The position numbers and the translations under genes were made by a program. Shown here piece after piece: positions 19,957 through 28,116 of a DNA stretch of 41,092 nucleotides. This DNA is from Ornithinibacter sp. (GTDB taxonomy: Bacteria; Actinomycetota; Actinomycetes; Actinomycetales; Dermatophilaceae), in NCBI GenBank assembly GCA_029266735.1, contig JAQSWG010000030.1, forward strand, positions 1 to 41,092, written 5' to 3'. The notes beneath the pieces were generated by a model. That model searched no databases and had not been told where the DNA came from. It saw nothing but the letters and a program-made list of their open reading frames with translations. Every line of letters starts with the position of its first letter. Positions within the stretch are counted from its first letter, which is position 1.

Positions 19957-21333
19957 TCAGTCGGCGAGGAACGCGAGGAGGTCGGCGCGGGTGAGGACGC
20001 CGACGGGCTTGCCGTCCTCGACGACGAGGACGGCGTCGGAGCCCTCGAGCTCCTGGCGAGCGGTCGAGACCGGCTCACCGGCGCCGACGAGCGGCAGGCC
20101 GGGGCTCATGTGCTGTCCGACCCGGTCGGCGAGGTGGGCCTTCCCGGTGAACAGTGCTTCGAGGATGTCCCGCTCCGACACCGCACCGGCGACCTCACCG
20201 GACATGACCGGCGGCTCCGCCTTGACGACCGGCATCTGGGAGACGTGGTACTCGCGGAGGATCTGGATCGCGTCGCGCAGGGTCTCCGAGGGGTGGGTGT
20301 GGACGAGCGCCGGGATCGCACCGTCCTTCGCGTGGAGGACGTCTCCCACCGTGCGCTCGGCGTCGCTCTTCATGAAGCCGTAGGACGCCATCCAGTCGTC
20401 GTTGAAGATCTTGGACAGGTAGCCCCGACCGGAGTCCGGGAGGATGACGACGACGACCGCGTCGTCGGGCAGCTCACGCGCGACGACGAGCGCCGCGACG
20501 ACCGCCATGCCGCAGGAGCCCCCGACGAGCAGGCCCTCCTCACGAGCGAGTCGGCGGGTCATGCCGAACGACTCGGCGTCGGAGACGGCGACGACCCGGT
20601 CCACCTGGGAGGGGTCGTACGCCGCGGGCCAGAAGTCCTCACCGACGCCCTCGACGAGGTACGGCCGACCCGTGCCGCCGCTGTAGACCGAGCCCTCGGG
20701 GTCCGCGGCGACGACCTGGACCCGGCCCGTGCCCCGGTCGGCCGAGACCTCGCGCAGGTAGCGGCCGGCGCCCGAGATGGTGCCGCCCGTGCCGGCACCG
20801 GTGACGAAGTGGGTGACCCGTCCGTCGGTGTCGCGCCAGATCTCCGGGCCCGTGGTCTCGTAGTGCGAGAGCGGCCCGTTGGGGTTGGCGTACTGGTCGG
20901 GCTTCCAGGCGCCGGGGGTCTCGCGGACGAGGCGGTCGGAGACCGAGTAGTAGGAGTCCGGGTGCTCCGGGGAGACCGCGGTCGGGCACACGACGACCTC
21001 CGCGCCGTAGGCCTTGAGGACGTTGCGCTTGTCCTCGGACACCTTGTCCGGGCAGACGAAGATGCAGGAGTAGCCACGTCGCTGGGCCACGAGCGCGAGG
21101 CCCACCCCGGTGTTGCCCGACGTCGGCTCCACGATGACGCCACCGGGCTGCAGCTCACCCGAGGCCTCCGCCGCCTCGACCATCTTCAGGGCGATCCGGT
21201 CCTTCACCGACCCGCCGGGGTTGACGTACTCGACCTTGGCGAGGACCGTTGCGCCGATCCCTTCGGTCACCGAGCTGAGCTTGACGAGGGGGGTGTTCCC
21301 GACGAGGTCGACGACGTGCTCCGCGTACTTCAC
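19957..21333 (-). CDS. cbs: Cystathionine beta-synthase with C-terminal CBS pair
   Basis: PLP enzyme condensing homocysteine with serine to cystathionine (reverse transsulfuration). Of 458 residues, the first ~320 are the fold-type-II catalytic domain: GNTPLVKL, PLP-binding Lys44 in GGSVKDRIALKM, TSGNTGVGLA and phosphate-binding GAGTGGTISG. Residues ~335-458 form two CBS modules, ending KPVGVLTRADLLAFL. Counterpart of Rv1077. GTG 21333 follows GAGG by nine bases. With metB it allows two-way traffic between cysteine and methionine. A cysteine-synthase-like side activity is possible. Confidence 0.94.
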   Translation of the reverse strand: MKYAEHVVDLVGNTPLVKLSSVTEGIGATVLAKVEYVNPGGSVKDRIALKMVEAAEASGELQPGGVIVEPTSGNTGVGLALVAQRRGYSCIFVCPDKVSEDKRNVLKAYGAEVVVCPTAVSPEHPDSYYSVSDRLVRETPGAWKPDQYANPNGPLSHYETTGPEIWRDTDGRVTHFVTGAGTGGTISGAGRYLREVSADRGTGRVQVVAADPEGSVYSGGTGRPYLVEGVGEDFWPAAYDPSQVDRVVAVSDAESFGMTRRLAREEGLLVGGSCGMAVVAALVVARELPDDAVVVVILPDSGRGYLSKIFNDDWMASYGFMKSDAERTVGDVLHAKDGAIPALVHTHPSETLRDAIQILREYHVSQMPVVKAEPPVMSGEVAGAVSERDILEALFTGKAHLADRVGQHMSPGLPLVGAGEPVSTARQELEGSDAVLVVEDGKPVGVLTRADLLAFLAD

Positions 21334-21410
21334 CGAGTCATCCTCGCACGGTGGCGACCCGCTCCCGGCCGGCGGAAACCCGGGGCGCGGAGGGCCGCGG
21401 ATAGGCGACG

Positions 21411-22247
21411 ATGGCGGGCATGGACGACTACCTCACCGTGAACCGCGCCAACTGGGACGAGCGCGCTCCGGCCCACGCGGCGAGTCCCGACTACGGCTTC
21501 GAGGCCTTCGTCGCCCACCCCGACCACCTCAGCAGCACCGTCCGTTTCGACCTGCCGCTGCTCGGCGACGTCAGTGGGCGCACCGGCATCCACCTGCAGT
21601 GCCACATCGGCACCGACACCCTCTCGCTCGCCCGGCTGGGCGCCCGGATGACCGGGCTCGACCTGTCGCCCGCCTCGCTGGAGCAGGCACGCCGGCTGGC
21701 GGCGGAGGCCGGGCCCCCCGTCGACTACGTCGAGGCCGACGTGTACTCCGCTCCGGAGGCGCTGGGGGGCCGGAGGTTCGACCTCGTCTACACCGGCGTC
21801 GGAGCCCTCTGCTGGCTGCCCGACGTCGACCGTTGGGCAGGGGTGGTGGACGACCTCCTCGCGCCCGGCGGTCGCCTCTTCCTCCGCGAGGGCCACCCGA
21901 TGCTGTGGTCACTCGACGAGGCACTGACCGAGGCCCTGATCGTTGCGTACCCCTACTTCGAGACTCCCGAGCCGATCGACGACGAGGATCCCGGCACCTA
22001 CGTCGAGACCGACGTCGAGTTCAGGAACAACCGTTCGATGTCCTGGAACCACGGCATCGGAGAGACGGTCACGGCGCTGCTCGAGCGGGGGCTCGAGGTC
22101 ACCGGACTCGTGGAGCACCGAAGCGTGCCGTGGGAGGCGCTGCCGGACCGGATGGTGCGCGACGGCCTCGGTGAGTGGTCGCTGCAGGAGCACCAGGAGC
22201 GGCTCCCGCTCAGCTACACCCTGCAGGCCCGCAAACCGCAGCGCTAG
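21411..22247 (+). CDS. Class I SAM-dependent methyltransferase
   Basis: A 278-residue soluble methyltransferase of a family common in actinobacteria. It starts with YLTVNRANWDERAPAHAAS; the SAM site is represented by GIHLQCHIGTDTLSLARLGA (motif I variant), GLDLSPASLEQARRLA, and DVYSAPEALGG; LLAPGGRLFLREGHP follows. The substrate is unknown. ATG 21411 has AGG five bases before it; ATG 21420, three codons later, is equally possible. It is divergent from cbs. Its stop overlaps the stop of the opposing hotdog gene by four bases. Confidence 0.85.
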   Translation: MAGMDDYLTVNRANWDERAPAHAASPDYGFEAFVAHPDHLSSTVRFDLPLLGDVSGRTGIHLQCHIGTDTLSLARLGARMTGLDLSPASLEQARRLAAEAGPPVDYVEADVYSAPEALGGRRFDLVYTGVGALCWLPDVDRWAGVVDDLLAPGGRLFLREGHPMLWSLDEALTEALIVAYPYFETPEPIDDEDPGTYVETDVEFRNNRSMSWNHGIGETVTALLERGLEVTGLVEHRSVPWEALPDRMVRDGLGEWSLQEHQERLPLSYTLQARKPQR

Positions 22248-22576
22248 GAGCGCTCGTGCCGGCGCCGTGGTGAGGTCGACGAGCGGAGGCCGCTGAGGAA
22301 GCGTTGCACGTCGACCACCACACGCTCGACCGTTCCCCGTCCGACGACCGTGCCGCCGGCATCCGTCGCGGTGACCGCGAGGACGACGCGGCGGCCGTCC
22401 GCGTGTTCGACCTCGGCTCGCACGGTCACGCGTTCACCGACGCGGCTGGGCACGAGGTGCTCGAGGTGCACCGCGGTCCCCACACTCGTCGAGCCGGGCA
22501 GCAGCGCGGGCTCGAGCGCCCGGCAGGTCGCCTGCTCGCACCAGGCGTGGGCCGCGCTTCCGACGATGACGTCCAC
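22244..22576 (-). CDS. Hotdog-fold thioesterase, fluoroacetyl-CoA-thioesterase-like, short N-terminus
   Basis: A 110-residue hotdog protein. ALLPGSTSVGTAVHLEHLVPS, VGERVTVRAEVEHADGRRVVLAVTATD and GRGTVERVVVDVQRFLSGL resemble the FlK-like thioesterase group, which hydrolyses small acyl-CoAs. It lacks some 20 N-terminal residues compared with that group (about 139). Upstream in frame there is a TAG only three codons before the GTG 22576 start, so no longer start is possible without a frameshift. It may be a naturally short form or an N-terminally eroded gene. The gene is convergent with the methyltransferase (4-bp overlap) and divergent from the GDSL gene. Confidence 0.7.
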   Translation of the reverse strand: MDVIVGSAAHAWCEQATCRALEPALLPGSTSVGTAVHLEHLVPSRVGERVTVRAEVEHADGRRVVLAVTATDAGGTVVGRGTVERVVVDVQRFLSGLRSSTSPRRRHERS

Positions 22577-22664
22577 GGCGACACGCTATGGCGTCGGGCC
22601 GGCATCCGGAACGGTCGCGTGAGCGCTCGCGTACCGTGGGGGCCGGCGAGGAGGAAGGCAGCCG

Positions 22665-23723
22665 ATGGGACGAGCACGCCGGGCCCGGAAGATCGCAGCG
22701 ACCGCGGCATACGGCGGCGGCGGAGTCGCCGCTGCCGGTGCCGCCCTCGGAGCGGCGGGCTGGGGGGTCATCAAGGCGGAGGCAGCACTCGCCCGCCGGG
22801 TCATCGGCAACCCGTTCGACGACTCGCCCGACGACGCAGGCGTCTACGGGGCGGGTCGCGGCGTGCCGTACGAGCTCGTCGTGCTCGGTGACAGCTCCGC
22901 TGCGGGCATGGGGGCCGACTCCCCGCACGAGACGGTCGGCGCCATCATCGCGAGCGGCGTCTCGGCGCTCACCGGCCGCCGGGTCCGGCTGACCAACGCC
23001 GCGGTCGTCGGGGCCGAGTCGAGCGACCTCGAGCGCCAGCTCGCGAACGCCCTCGAGGAGATCACGCACCCCGACGTCGTGCTCATCATGGTGGGGGCGA
23101 ACGACGTCACCCACCGGATCGAGCGGTCGGCGTCCGTGCGCGCGCTCGAGCAGACGGTGCGGCGGATCCGCGCCCTCGGGTCCGAGGTCGTCGTGGGGAC
23201 GTGCCCCGACCTCGGGACCATCCAGCCGATCCGGCAGCCGCTGCGCTCGCTGATGAAGCGGTGGTCGCGCGACCTCGCCGCGGCGCAGACGGTGGCCGTC
23301 GTGGAGGCCGGCGGCCGGACGGTGTCGCTTGGCGACCTCCTCGGGCCGGAGTTCGACGAGTCACCCCACGAGATGTTCAGCAAGGACCGCTTCCACCCGT
23401 CGGCGGCCGGCTACGCCCGGGCTGCGGCCGCCCTCCTCCCGAGCGTCTGCGCGGCGCTCGCGGTCTGGGGCGCCGACACCTCGGACCGGGCTCCCGAGCC
23501 ACGCCGAGGTGAGGGTGTGGGGCCGGTCGCCGTCGCCGCCGGGCAGGCGGTGAGGGAGCCGGGGGCGGAGGTCGCCCCCACCGAGATCGCGGGTCAGGAC
23601 CGCGGCCCCCGCGGGCGCTGGGCCGTGCTCCTGCGCCGCCGGCACGACGCGGTGCCCCCGTCCGAGGACACTCCGGTGGTGACCGAGGGGTCGGACGAGA
23701 GCACCGCAGTGGAACGCGCCTGA
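22665..23723 (+). CDS. GDSL/SGNH-family esterase with N-terminal membrane segment
   Basis: A 352-residue hydrolase. A basic start and glycine/alanine-rich hydrophobic segment (about 10-36) suggest an anchor or signal. The SGNH blocks follow: GDSSAAGMG with Ser77, block III GAND (144-147) and DRFHPS with Asp241 and His244. The last ~80 residues are a low-complexity acidic/Pro tail, probably disordered. Counterpart of Rv1075c by position beside the thiolase. ATG 22665 has GGAGGAAGG before it, and TACCGT at 22632-22637 is a likely -10 box. The lipid or ester substrate is unknown. Confidence 0.87.
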   Translation: MGRARRARKIAATAAYGGGGVAAAGAALGAAGWGVIKAEAALARRVIGNPFDDSPDDAGVYGAGRGVPYELVVLGDSSAAGMGADSPHETVGAIIASGVSALTGRRVRLTNAAVVGAESSDLERQLANALEEITHPDVVLIMVGANDVTHRIERSASVRALEQTVRRIRALGSEVVVGTCPDLGTIQPIRQPLRSLMKRWSRDLAAAQTVAVVEAGGRTVSLGDLLGPEFDESPHEMFSKDRFHPSAAGYARAAAALLPSVCAALAVWGADTSDRAPEPRRGEGVGPVAVAAGQAVREPGAEVAPTEIAGQDRGPRGRWAVLLRRRHDAVPPSEDTPVVTEGSDESTAVERA

Positions 23724-23725
23724 CC

Positions 23726-23746
23726 GACCGGGAACGTCCGCCGGTC
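23726..23746. terminator. Weak hairpin between GDSL and RidA genes
   Basis: GACCGG (23726-23731) pairs with CCGGTC (23741-23746) around nine bases, directly after the GDSL stop and between convergent genes. Confidence 0.3.
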
Positions 23747-23802
23747 ACAGCGTCACCGACGAGGACGTCAGTGGCGCCGGCCGGCGAGACCGCCCGCCGG
23801 GA

Positions 23803-24192
23803 TCAGCCGGAGACGATCGCGTCGAGCTCGACCTCGACCTTCCAGCGACGGTCGACGAGGCCGGCGACGACGACCATGGTGCTCGCGGGCCGGATCGTTC
23901 CGAAGATCTCGCCGTGGACCGTCGAGACGGGGTCCACGACGTCCTCGTCGGTGATGAAGTGCCGTGTGCGGATGACGTCCTCCGGCCGGCCGCCGAGCTC
24001 GGCGAGCGCCCCCAGGGCGATCTCCCAGCAGCGCCTCGCCTGCGAGGCGGGGTCGACGCTCACGTGGCCGTCGGCATTGATGGGCGCGGTGCCCGAGACC
24101 GCGATGTACTGGCCGACGCGGACAGCGCGGCAGAACCCCACGCTCCCCTCGTACGGCGACCCTGACGATGCCCGGCTGCGCGTGGTGTCCAT
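23803..24192 (-). CDS. RidA/YjgF-family protein
   Basis: A 129-residue member of the Rid family, whose archetype hydrolyses reactive enamine/imine intermediates released by PLP enzymes. SGSPYEGSVGFCRAVRVGQYIAVSGTAP, GGRPEDVIRTRHFITD and the end RRWKVEVELDAIV (abridged) are typical. RidA's catalytic Arg corresponds to the Arg in VIRTRHF by rough alignment. ATG 24192 lies in a palindromic ATGACGTCAT and no ribosome site is obvious. It is convergent with the GDSL gene and divergent from the thiolase. A subgroup with a different activity is possible. Confidence 0.85.
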   Translation of the reverse strand: MDTTRSRASSGSPYEGSVGFCRAVRVGQYIAVSGTAPINADGHVSVDPASQARRCWEIALGALAELGGRPEDVIRTRHFITDEDVVDPVSTVHGEIFGTIRPASTMVVVAGLVDRRWKVEVELDAIVSG

Positions 24193-24364
24193 GACGTCAT
24201 CATGTCGGAGCACCCCCCTCCGGCGGGAGCCTCGCGGCGAGACCGAGGCCACATGCCGGCTCCGGGTCACCCGGCATACGCTGGGAACAGGACCGACCCG
24301 GGCCGTGGGTCGTCGAGCGGGTCGTCGAGAACCCGTATGCCGTCCGCGCACCAGAGGAGCACCC

Positions 24365-25588
24365 GTGACCGAGGCCGTCATCGTCGCCACCGCCCGCACC
24401 CCGATCGGACGCGCGTTCAAGGGGTCGCTCAAGGACGTCCGGCCGGACGACCTGTCGGTGCAGGTCGTCCGTGGTCTTCTCGACCAGCTCCCGTCACTGG
24501 ACCCGAGCACTATCGACGACCTCTACTGGGGCTGCGCCGACCCGAGTGGCAAGCACGGGTCCAACCTCGCCCGAGTCATCGCCGTCCTCGCCGGCATGGA
24601 TCACCTGCCGGCCGCGACCGTGAACCGCTTCTGCGCTAGCTCGACCCAGACGATGCGCATGGCGTTCCACGCGATCAAGGCCGGGGAGGGTGACACCTTC
24701 GTCGTCGGGGGGGTCGAGTGCGTCTCGCAGTACACGAGCTTCGCCGGCGCCGGGGGCACCGATGCCGAGGCGCAGAACCCGCTCTTCGCCGATGCGGCCA
24801 CCCACAGCGCCGAGACGGCACGCACCAACGCCACGTGGAGCGACCCCCGCGGGCACGGGCGGCTGCCCGACATCTACCTCGCCATGGGCCAGACCGCCGA
24901 GAACGTCGCCACCCTCCGGGGCGTCTCGCGACAGCGACAGGACGAGTGGGGCGTGCGCAGCCAGAACCGCGCGGAGAAGGCGATCGCGAACGGGTTCTTC
25001 GCGCGCGAGATCCTTCCGGTCACCATGCCGGACGGCACGGTGGTGGCCATGGACGACGGCCCCCGGCCGGGAGTGACGCTCGAAGGCGTTCAGGCGCTGA
25101 GTCCGGTGTTCCGCGAGAACGGCACGGTCACCGCAGGCAACTGCTGCCCCCTCAACGACGGCGCCTCCGGAGTCGTCGTCATGAGCGACACCCGCGCCAG
25201 GGAGCTGGGGTTGGCCCCTCGCGCCCGGATCGTCTCGACGGGGGTCTCCGCCCTCTCACCCGAGATCATGGGGCTGGGTCCCGTGGAGGCGTCGCGCCAG
25301 GCGCTGGCCCGGGCCGGCATGTCGATCGCTGACATGGACCTCTACGAGATCAACGAGGCCTTCGCCGCACAGGTGCTGCCCAGTGCCGACGACCTCGGCA
25401 TGGACGAGGAGCGGCTCAACGTCCACGGAGGCGCGATCGCCCTGGGCCACCCTTTCGGCTCGACGGGCACCCGCATCATGACGACCCTCCTCAACGGCCT
25501 CGAGGAGCGCGACGGCCAGCTCGGCCTCGAGACGATGTGCGTCGGTGGCGGCCAGGGGATGGCCATCATCGTCGAGCGGCTCGCCTGA
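24365..25588 (+). CDS. fadA: Acetyl-CoA C-acyltransferase (thiolase)
   Basis: Catalyses the thiolytic last step of beta-oxidation, or the reverse condensation. The 407 residues carry the acyl-accepting Cys90 in NRFCASS, the EINEAFAAQVL motif, GGAIALGHPFGSTGTR (active-site His) and MCVGGGQGMA with the second active-site Cys. GTG 24365 follows GAGGAG by five bases. It is the counterpart of Rv1074c (fadA3) by order beside the GDSL esterase. A -10 candidate TACGCT at 24277-24282 overlaps a CGGCATAC motif. It is convergent with gntK (12 bases between stops). Confidence 0.95.
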   Translation: MTEAVIVATARTPIGRAFKGSLKDVRPDDLSVQVVRGLLDQLPSLDPSTIDDLYWGCADPSGKHGSNLARVIAVLAGMDHLPAATVNRFCASSTQTMRMAFHAIKAGEGDTFVVGGVECVSQYTSFAGAGGTDAEAQNPLFADAATHSAETARTNATWSDPRGHGRLPDIYLAMGQTAENVATLRGVSRQRQDEWGVRSQNRAEKAIANGFFAREILPVTMPDGTVVAMDDGPRPGVTLEGVQALSPVFRENGTVTAGNCCPLNDGASGVVVMSDTRARELGLAPRARIVSTGVSALSPEIMGLGPVEASRQALARAGMSIADMDLYEINEAFAAQVLPSADDLGMDEERLNVHGGAIALGHPFGSTGTRIMTTLLNGLEERDGQLGLETMCVGGGQGMAIIVERLA

Positions 25589-25600
25589 GCCGTCGGACTG

Positions 25601-26149
25601 TCAGGCGTGCTCGGGTCGACGGGCCAGGGCGACGAGCGCTCGATCCAGGACCTGTGCGGCACTTCCCTCATTGCTGATGGTCACGCCCGGCTCGTCGTCC
25701 GCGAGCGGCTCGAGGGTGGCGAGCTGGCTGGCCAGCAGCGACGAAGGCATGTAGTGGCCGGACCGCTCCCGCAGCCGGTCGAAGAGGATGTCCGGCTCCG
25801 CGGTGACGTGGAGGAAGCGGACGTGTGGCCGGCCCTCGCGGAGCAGGTCCCGGTAGGCGCGGCGCAGCGCGGAACACGTGACGACGGCGGACTCGCCCGC
25901 TCGTTCCTTCCCCGAGATCCACTCGCCGATGGACTCCAGCCAGGGCCACCGGTCCTCGTCGGTGAGCGGCGTGCCGCTGCGCATCTTCGCCACGTTGGTG
26001 TCCGGGTGGAAGTCGTCCCCCTCGACGAACTCCCACCCCAGACTCTCCGACAGGCCCTTGGCGACGGTCGACTTCCCGCACCCGGAGACCCCCATGACGA
26101 CGACGACGTCAGGGTCGTGGGCGTCAGGACGGACGTCTCTGTCGGTCAT
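25601..26149 (-). CDS. gntK: Gluconokinase
   Basis: Phosphorylates gluconate to 6-phosphogluconate, feeding the pentose-phosphate pathway. The 182 residues match the GntK/IdnK family: P-loop GVSGCGKST (20-28), EGDDFHPDTNVAKMRSGTPL region (substrate-binding), LTDEDRWPWL, CSALRRAYRDLLR and RSGHYMPSSLLASQ. ATG 26149 is seven bases after a TACGCT box, a leaderless layout. No gluconate permease or regulator is nearby, so it works alone here. Confidence 0.94.
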   Translation of the reverse strand: MTDRDVRPDAHDPDVVVVMGVSGCGKSTVAKGLSESLGWEFVEGDDFHPDTNVAKMRSGTPLTDEDRWPWLESIGEWISGKERAGESAVVTCSALRRAYRDLLREGRPHVRFLHVTAEPDILFDRLRERSGHYMPSSLLASQLATLEPLADDEPGVTISNEGSAAQVLDRALVALARRPEHA

Positions 26150-26156
26150 GGTCCGC

Positions 26157-26162
26157 AGCGTA
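26157..26162 (-). promoter_or_regulatory. Probable leaderless -10 box of gntK
   Basis: On the minus strand TACGCT is followed by seven bases and the gntK ATG. Confidence 0.45.
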
Positions 26163-26213
26163 GGACCCTGCGCAACGTCGACGGCCTGTTGGACACCGAG
26201 CAGGTTGCCCCCG

Positions 26214-26573
26214 TCAGGCGAGAGTCCGGCGCAGGTCCGTGAGGAGCGCGGGGATGCCGTCCCCTCGCCCGACGGCGTAGGCATCCCACACGAGGACGGC
26301 GAGCTGGTGGGCGACGACGCCCGGCCCGAGATCGGGCACCGATGACTCCTCGGGGGCCGAGCGCCGTCCGAGGTCGTCGAGGAGGCCCCGGAGCAACGGC
26401 ATTGCCGCCTCGGCACGCGCCAGCGGGAGCTCGCCCCACCGGCGCCGGAGGCGGTCGAGCTCGACACGCGCCTCCGGTGGGACGACGTCGACGGACACCG
26501 GCCCGGGGACAGACGAGACCGCCGGGGCAGGTGAGCCTGCCCCGGCGGTGTCGTTCGTGGAGTCCTCGGTCAC
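26214..26573 (-). CDS. Unknown protein downstream of the Bax-inhibitor gene
   Basis: Not recognised. From GTG 26573, overlapping the BI-1 stop as GTGA, it has 119 residues: a Ser/Pro/Ala-rich start (about 1-30), then a helical region VELDRLRRRWGELPLARAEAAM, RGLLDDLGRR and the end VVAHQLAVLVWDAYAVGRGDGIPALLTDLRRTL (in part). No membrane span or signal is seen. A perfect 13-bp hairpin (26518-26549) lies inside the first codons, so the real start may be the GTG at 26498 (94 residues), after the hairpin. Neither choice has a good ribosome site beyond translational coupling. Confidence 0.6.
   Translation of the reverse strand: MTEDSTNDTAGAGSPAPAVSSVPGPVSVDVVPPEARVELDRLRRRWGELPLARAEAAMPLLRGLLDDLGRRSAPEESSVPDLGPGVVAHQLAVLVWDAYAVGRGDGIPALLTDLRRTLA
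26518..26549 (-). terminator. Terminator-like hairpin after the BI-1 stop, inside the next gene
   Basis: ACCGCCGGGGCAG (26518-26530) pairs perfectly with CTGCCCCGGCGGT (26537-26549) around a six-base loop. On the minus strand it starts 20 bases after the BI-1 stop codon, yet lies within the coupled downstream reading frame. Confidence 0.55.
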
Positions 26574-27418
26574 TCGCGAAGTCGCGCGAAGAGTCGGAGG
26601 AACTCGATGTAGAGCCAGACGAGGGTGACGATGAGGCCGTGCGCGAGCAGCCAGGAGTACTTCTGCGGGGCACCGCTGCGGATGGCCTGCTCGATCGAGT
26701 CGAAGTCCAGCGCGAGGGTGAAGGAGGCGAGGCCGACGGCGAAGAGCGAGATGCCGATACCGAGCGCACCGCTGCCACCGAAGCCGAAGGCCGTGTCGGT
26801 GACCACTGCGAAGATGAAGTTCACGACCGCGAAGATCGCGTACCCGAAGATCATCATCGTCATGACCCGGCGGAACCTCGCCGTGACCTTGATGAGCCCG
26901 AACCGGTAGGCGAGGAACATGCCGGCGAAGGTCGACAGGGTCGCAAGGACAGCCTGTCCGACGATGCCGGGATAGGCCTCGTTGAAGTACTGGCTGACAG
27001 CCCCCATGAAGAGGCCCTCGACGACGGCGTAGAGGAGGATGAGCGGAACACTGAGCGTCTTCTTGAAGGCGATGACGAGGCCGAGCACCAGGGTGGCGAT
27101 CATGCCGCCGAACCACAGGGCCATGCCGAGCTCCGGATTGGCTTCGGCGACCGTCCAGCCGACAGCGCCGGTGACGAGGACGATCGCGAAGAGGCCGAGC
27201 GTCTTCATGATGACGTCGTCCATCGTGACCCGGCGGGTCTCGACGGGGCCGGCGGCCGGCTGGTAGTACAGGTCCTGGAGCTGCTGCGCGGTCATGCCGG
27301 CAGTCGCCCCCTGGGCCGCCGAGGTGGACTGCGTCGCACCGGCGGGCTGGCCACCGAAGCCGGCGTAGCCGCTCTGGGCGTCCTTCTCGATCCGGTTGAA
27401 GGCCGGGTTGCTGGCCAT
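26570..27418 (-). CDS. Bax inhibitor-1/YccA family membrane protein
   Basis: A 282-residue protein of the BI-1-like (BaxI_1) group. A Gln/Ala/Gly-rich cytoplasmic N-terminus (about 1-65, AFNRIEKD start) precedes seven hydrophobic segments. Typical are MTMMIFGYAIFAVVNFIFA and LDFDSIEQAIRSGAPQKYSWLLAHGL (abbreviated), with the acidic pair Asp-Phe-Asp placed where BI-1 proteins have pore-lining aspartates. Calcium leak activity is known for some relatives but is not demonstrated for this group. ATG 27418 follows GGAGGAACG. A -10 candidate TACTCT lies at 27473-27468. It leads the pair with the unknown gene. It borders the island. Confidence 0.92.
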   Translation of the reverse strand: MASNPAFNRIEKDAQSGYAGFGGQPAGATQSTSAAQGATAGMTAQQLQDLYYQPAAGPVETRRVTMDDVIMKTLGLFAIVLVTGAVGWTVAEANPELGMALWFGGMIATLVLGLVIAFKKTLSVPLILLYAVVEGLFMGAVSQYFNEAYPGIVGQAVLATLSTFAGMFLAYRFGLIKVTARFRRVMTMMIFGYAIFAVVNFIFAVVTDTAFGFGGSGALGIGISLFAVGLASFTLALDFDSIEQAIRSGAPQKYSWLLAHGLIVTLVWLYIEFLRLFARLRE

Positions 27419-27576
27419 CGTTCCTCCGTGATGGTCAAAGGCGGTGACGCTCACCGCTCGTGTCATCAGAGTAGACGTCCGGAAGGGGTCCAGATGTTCC
27501 CGACGGGCCGCGCTGTGGAGGGTCGGCACCCCGCCGCGCCGGCTTCCCGAGCGACCCCGTGCTTGCGGCGTCGGCC

Positions 27577-27616
27577 GCGCCCCCGACGTGAGTCGAAGCC
27601 GCACCTGTGGCGATTT
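27577..27616 (-). repeat. Left att-like copy of the tRNA 3' half (decayed)
   Basis: Aligns without gaps to 33917-33956, with 36 of 40 bases equal; the longest exact block is ACCTGTGGCGATTT (27603-27616). Similarity stops abruptly beyond the anticodon stem. The changes break the T and acceptor stems, as expected for a copy no longer selected. Confidence 0.7.
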
Positions 27617-27695
27617 CACGTTCGACCTCACGCGTAGCGCCTCGCGGCGACTGAACGCGTGACACCGCGCTCCACGCTTGTGCCGGCGTCTGCTC

Positions 27696-27746
27696 ACAAC
27701 ACCTGATGTTGTCTCGTGTCACAGCGTTAGTGACACGTTCGTGTCA
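27696..27746. promoter_or_regulatory. Cluster of operator-like inverted repeats
   Basis: ACAACA-N5-TGTTGT (27696-27712), GTGTCAC-N7-GTGACAC (27716-27736) and TGACAC-GTTC-GTGTCA (27731-27746), the last two sharing a half-site. It reads as three alternating GTGTCA half-sites beside a separate dyad. No recognised gene starts directly downstream. Confidence 0.4.
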
Positions 27747-28102
27747 TGGACCCCCTACCCTCCCCGTTCGCCCCGCCCCCCGCCCTGGACAACGCTGTCC
27801 GTCCTCACGAGTGTCTGTGGTCCCAGCAATGCCGACCCTCAGGCGGGCGTCTCCGGATCGGGACCAGCGCCTCGAGGACCAGCCGGATCGACGACCGGGG
27901 GTATGGCGGGATTGAGACGTAGGTTGTCGCCCTCGATGGAGGTCGCCCCGTGTTCAGCAGTACCTACGATCCGCCTCCACTCGTGAAACCCGGGCCGCCG
28001 CCAGCCGCCTCTGAACGAACCGGGATCCCGGCCAGGTATCCGCTGATGGCGATGAGCGTGCGCCTCCGCGCACGTTGAGGCCGTTGAAAGTGGCCTGGGT
28101 CA

Positions 28103-28108
28103 TAGGAT
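28103..28108 (+). promoter_or_regulatory. Possible -10 box of the island VOC gene
   Basis: TAGGAT lies eight bases before the ATG at 28117, so the transcript would have almost no leader. Confidence 0.35.
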
Positions 28109-28116
28109 CGACGTCA

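Larger units (their letters stand above)
27474..28116. other. Gene-poor left edge of the island, with decayed att copy and dyads
   Basis: No convincing gene. It holds the decayed tRNA copy (27577-27616), a cluster of inverted repeats (27696-27746) and a possible 58-codon reading frame from ATG 27746 to the stop ending at 27922. That frame overlaps the last half-site and lacks a ribosome site, so I do not call it. Another small dyad is GGACA-ACGC-TGTCC at 27787-27800. Confidence 0.5.

Noticed and set aside
24191-24200. Palindrome ATGACGTCAT at the RidA start as a regulator site
   Set aside because: It overlaps the start codon, is only ten bases long and similar GACGTC dyads are frequent by chance in this composition.
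27678-27986. Overlapping small frames (up to 102 codons) at the left island end
   Set aside because: No ribosome site, Arg/Pro-rich composition and no family likeness; the area is better explained by dyads and a decayed att site.
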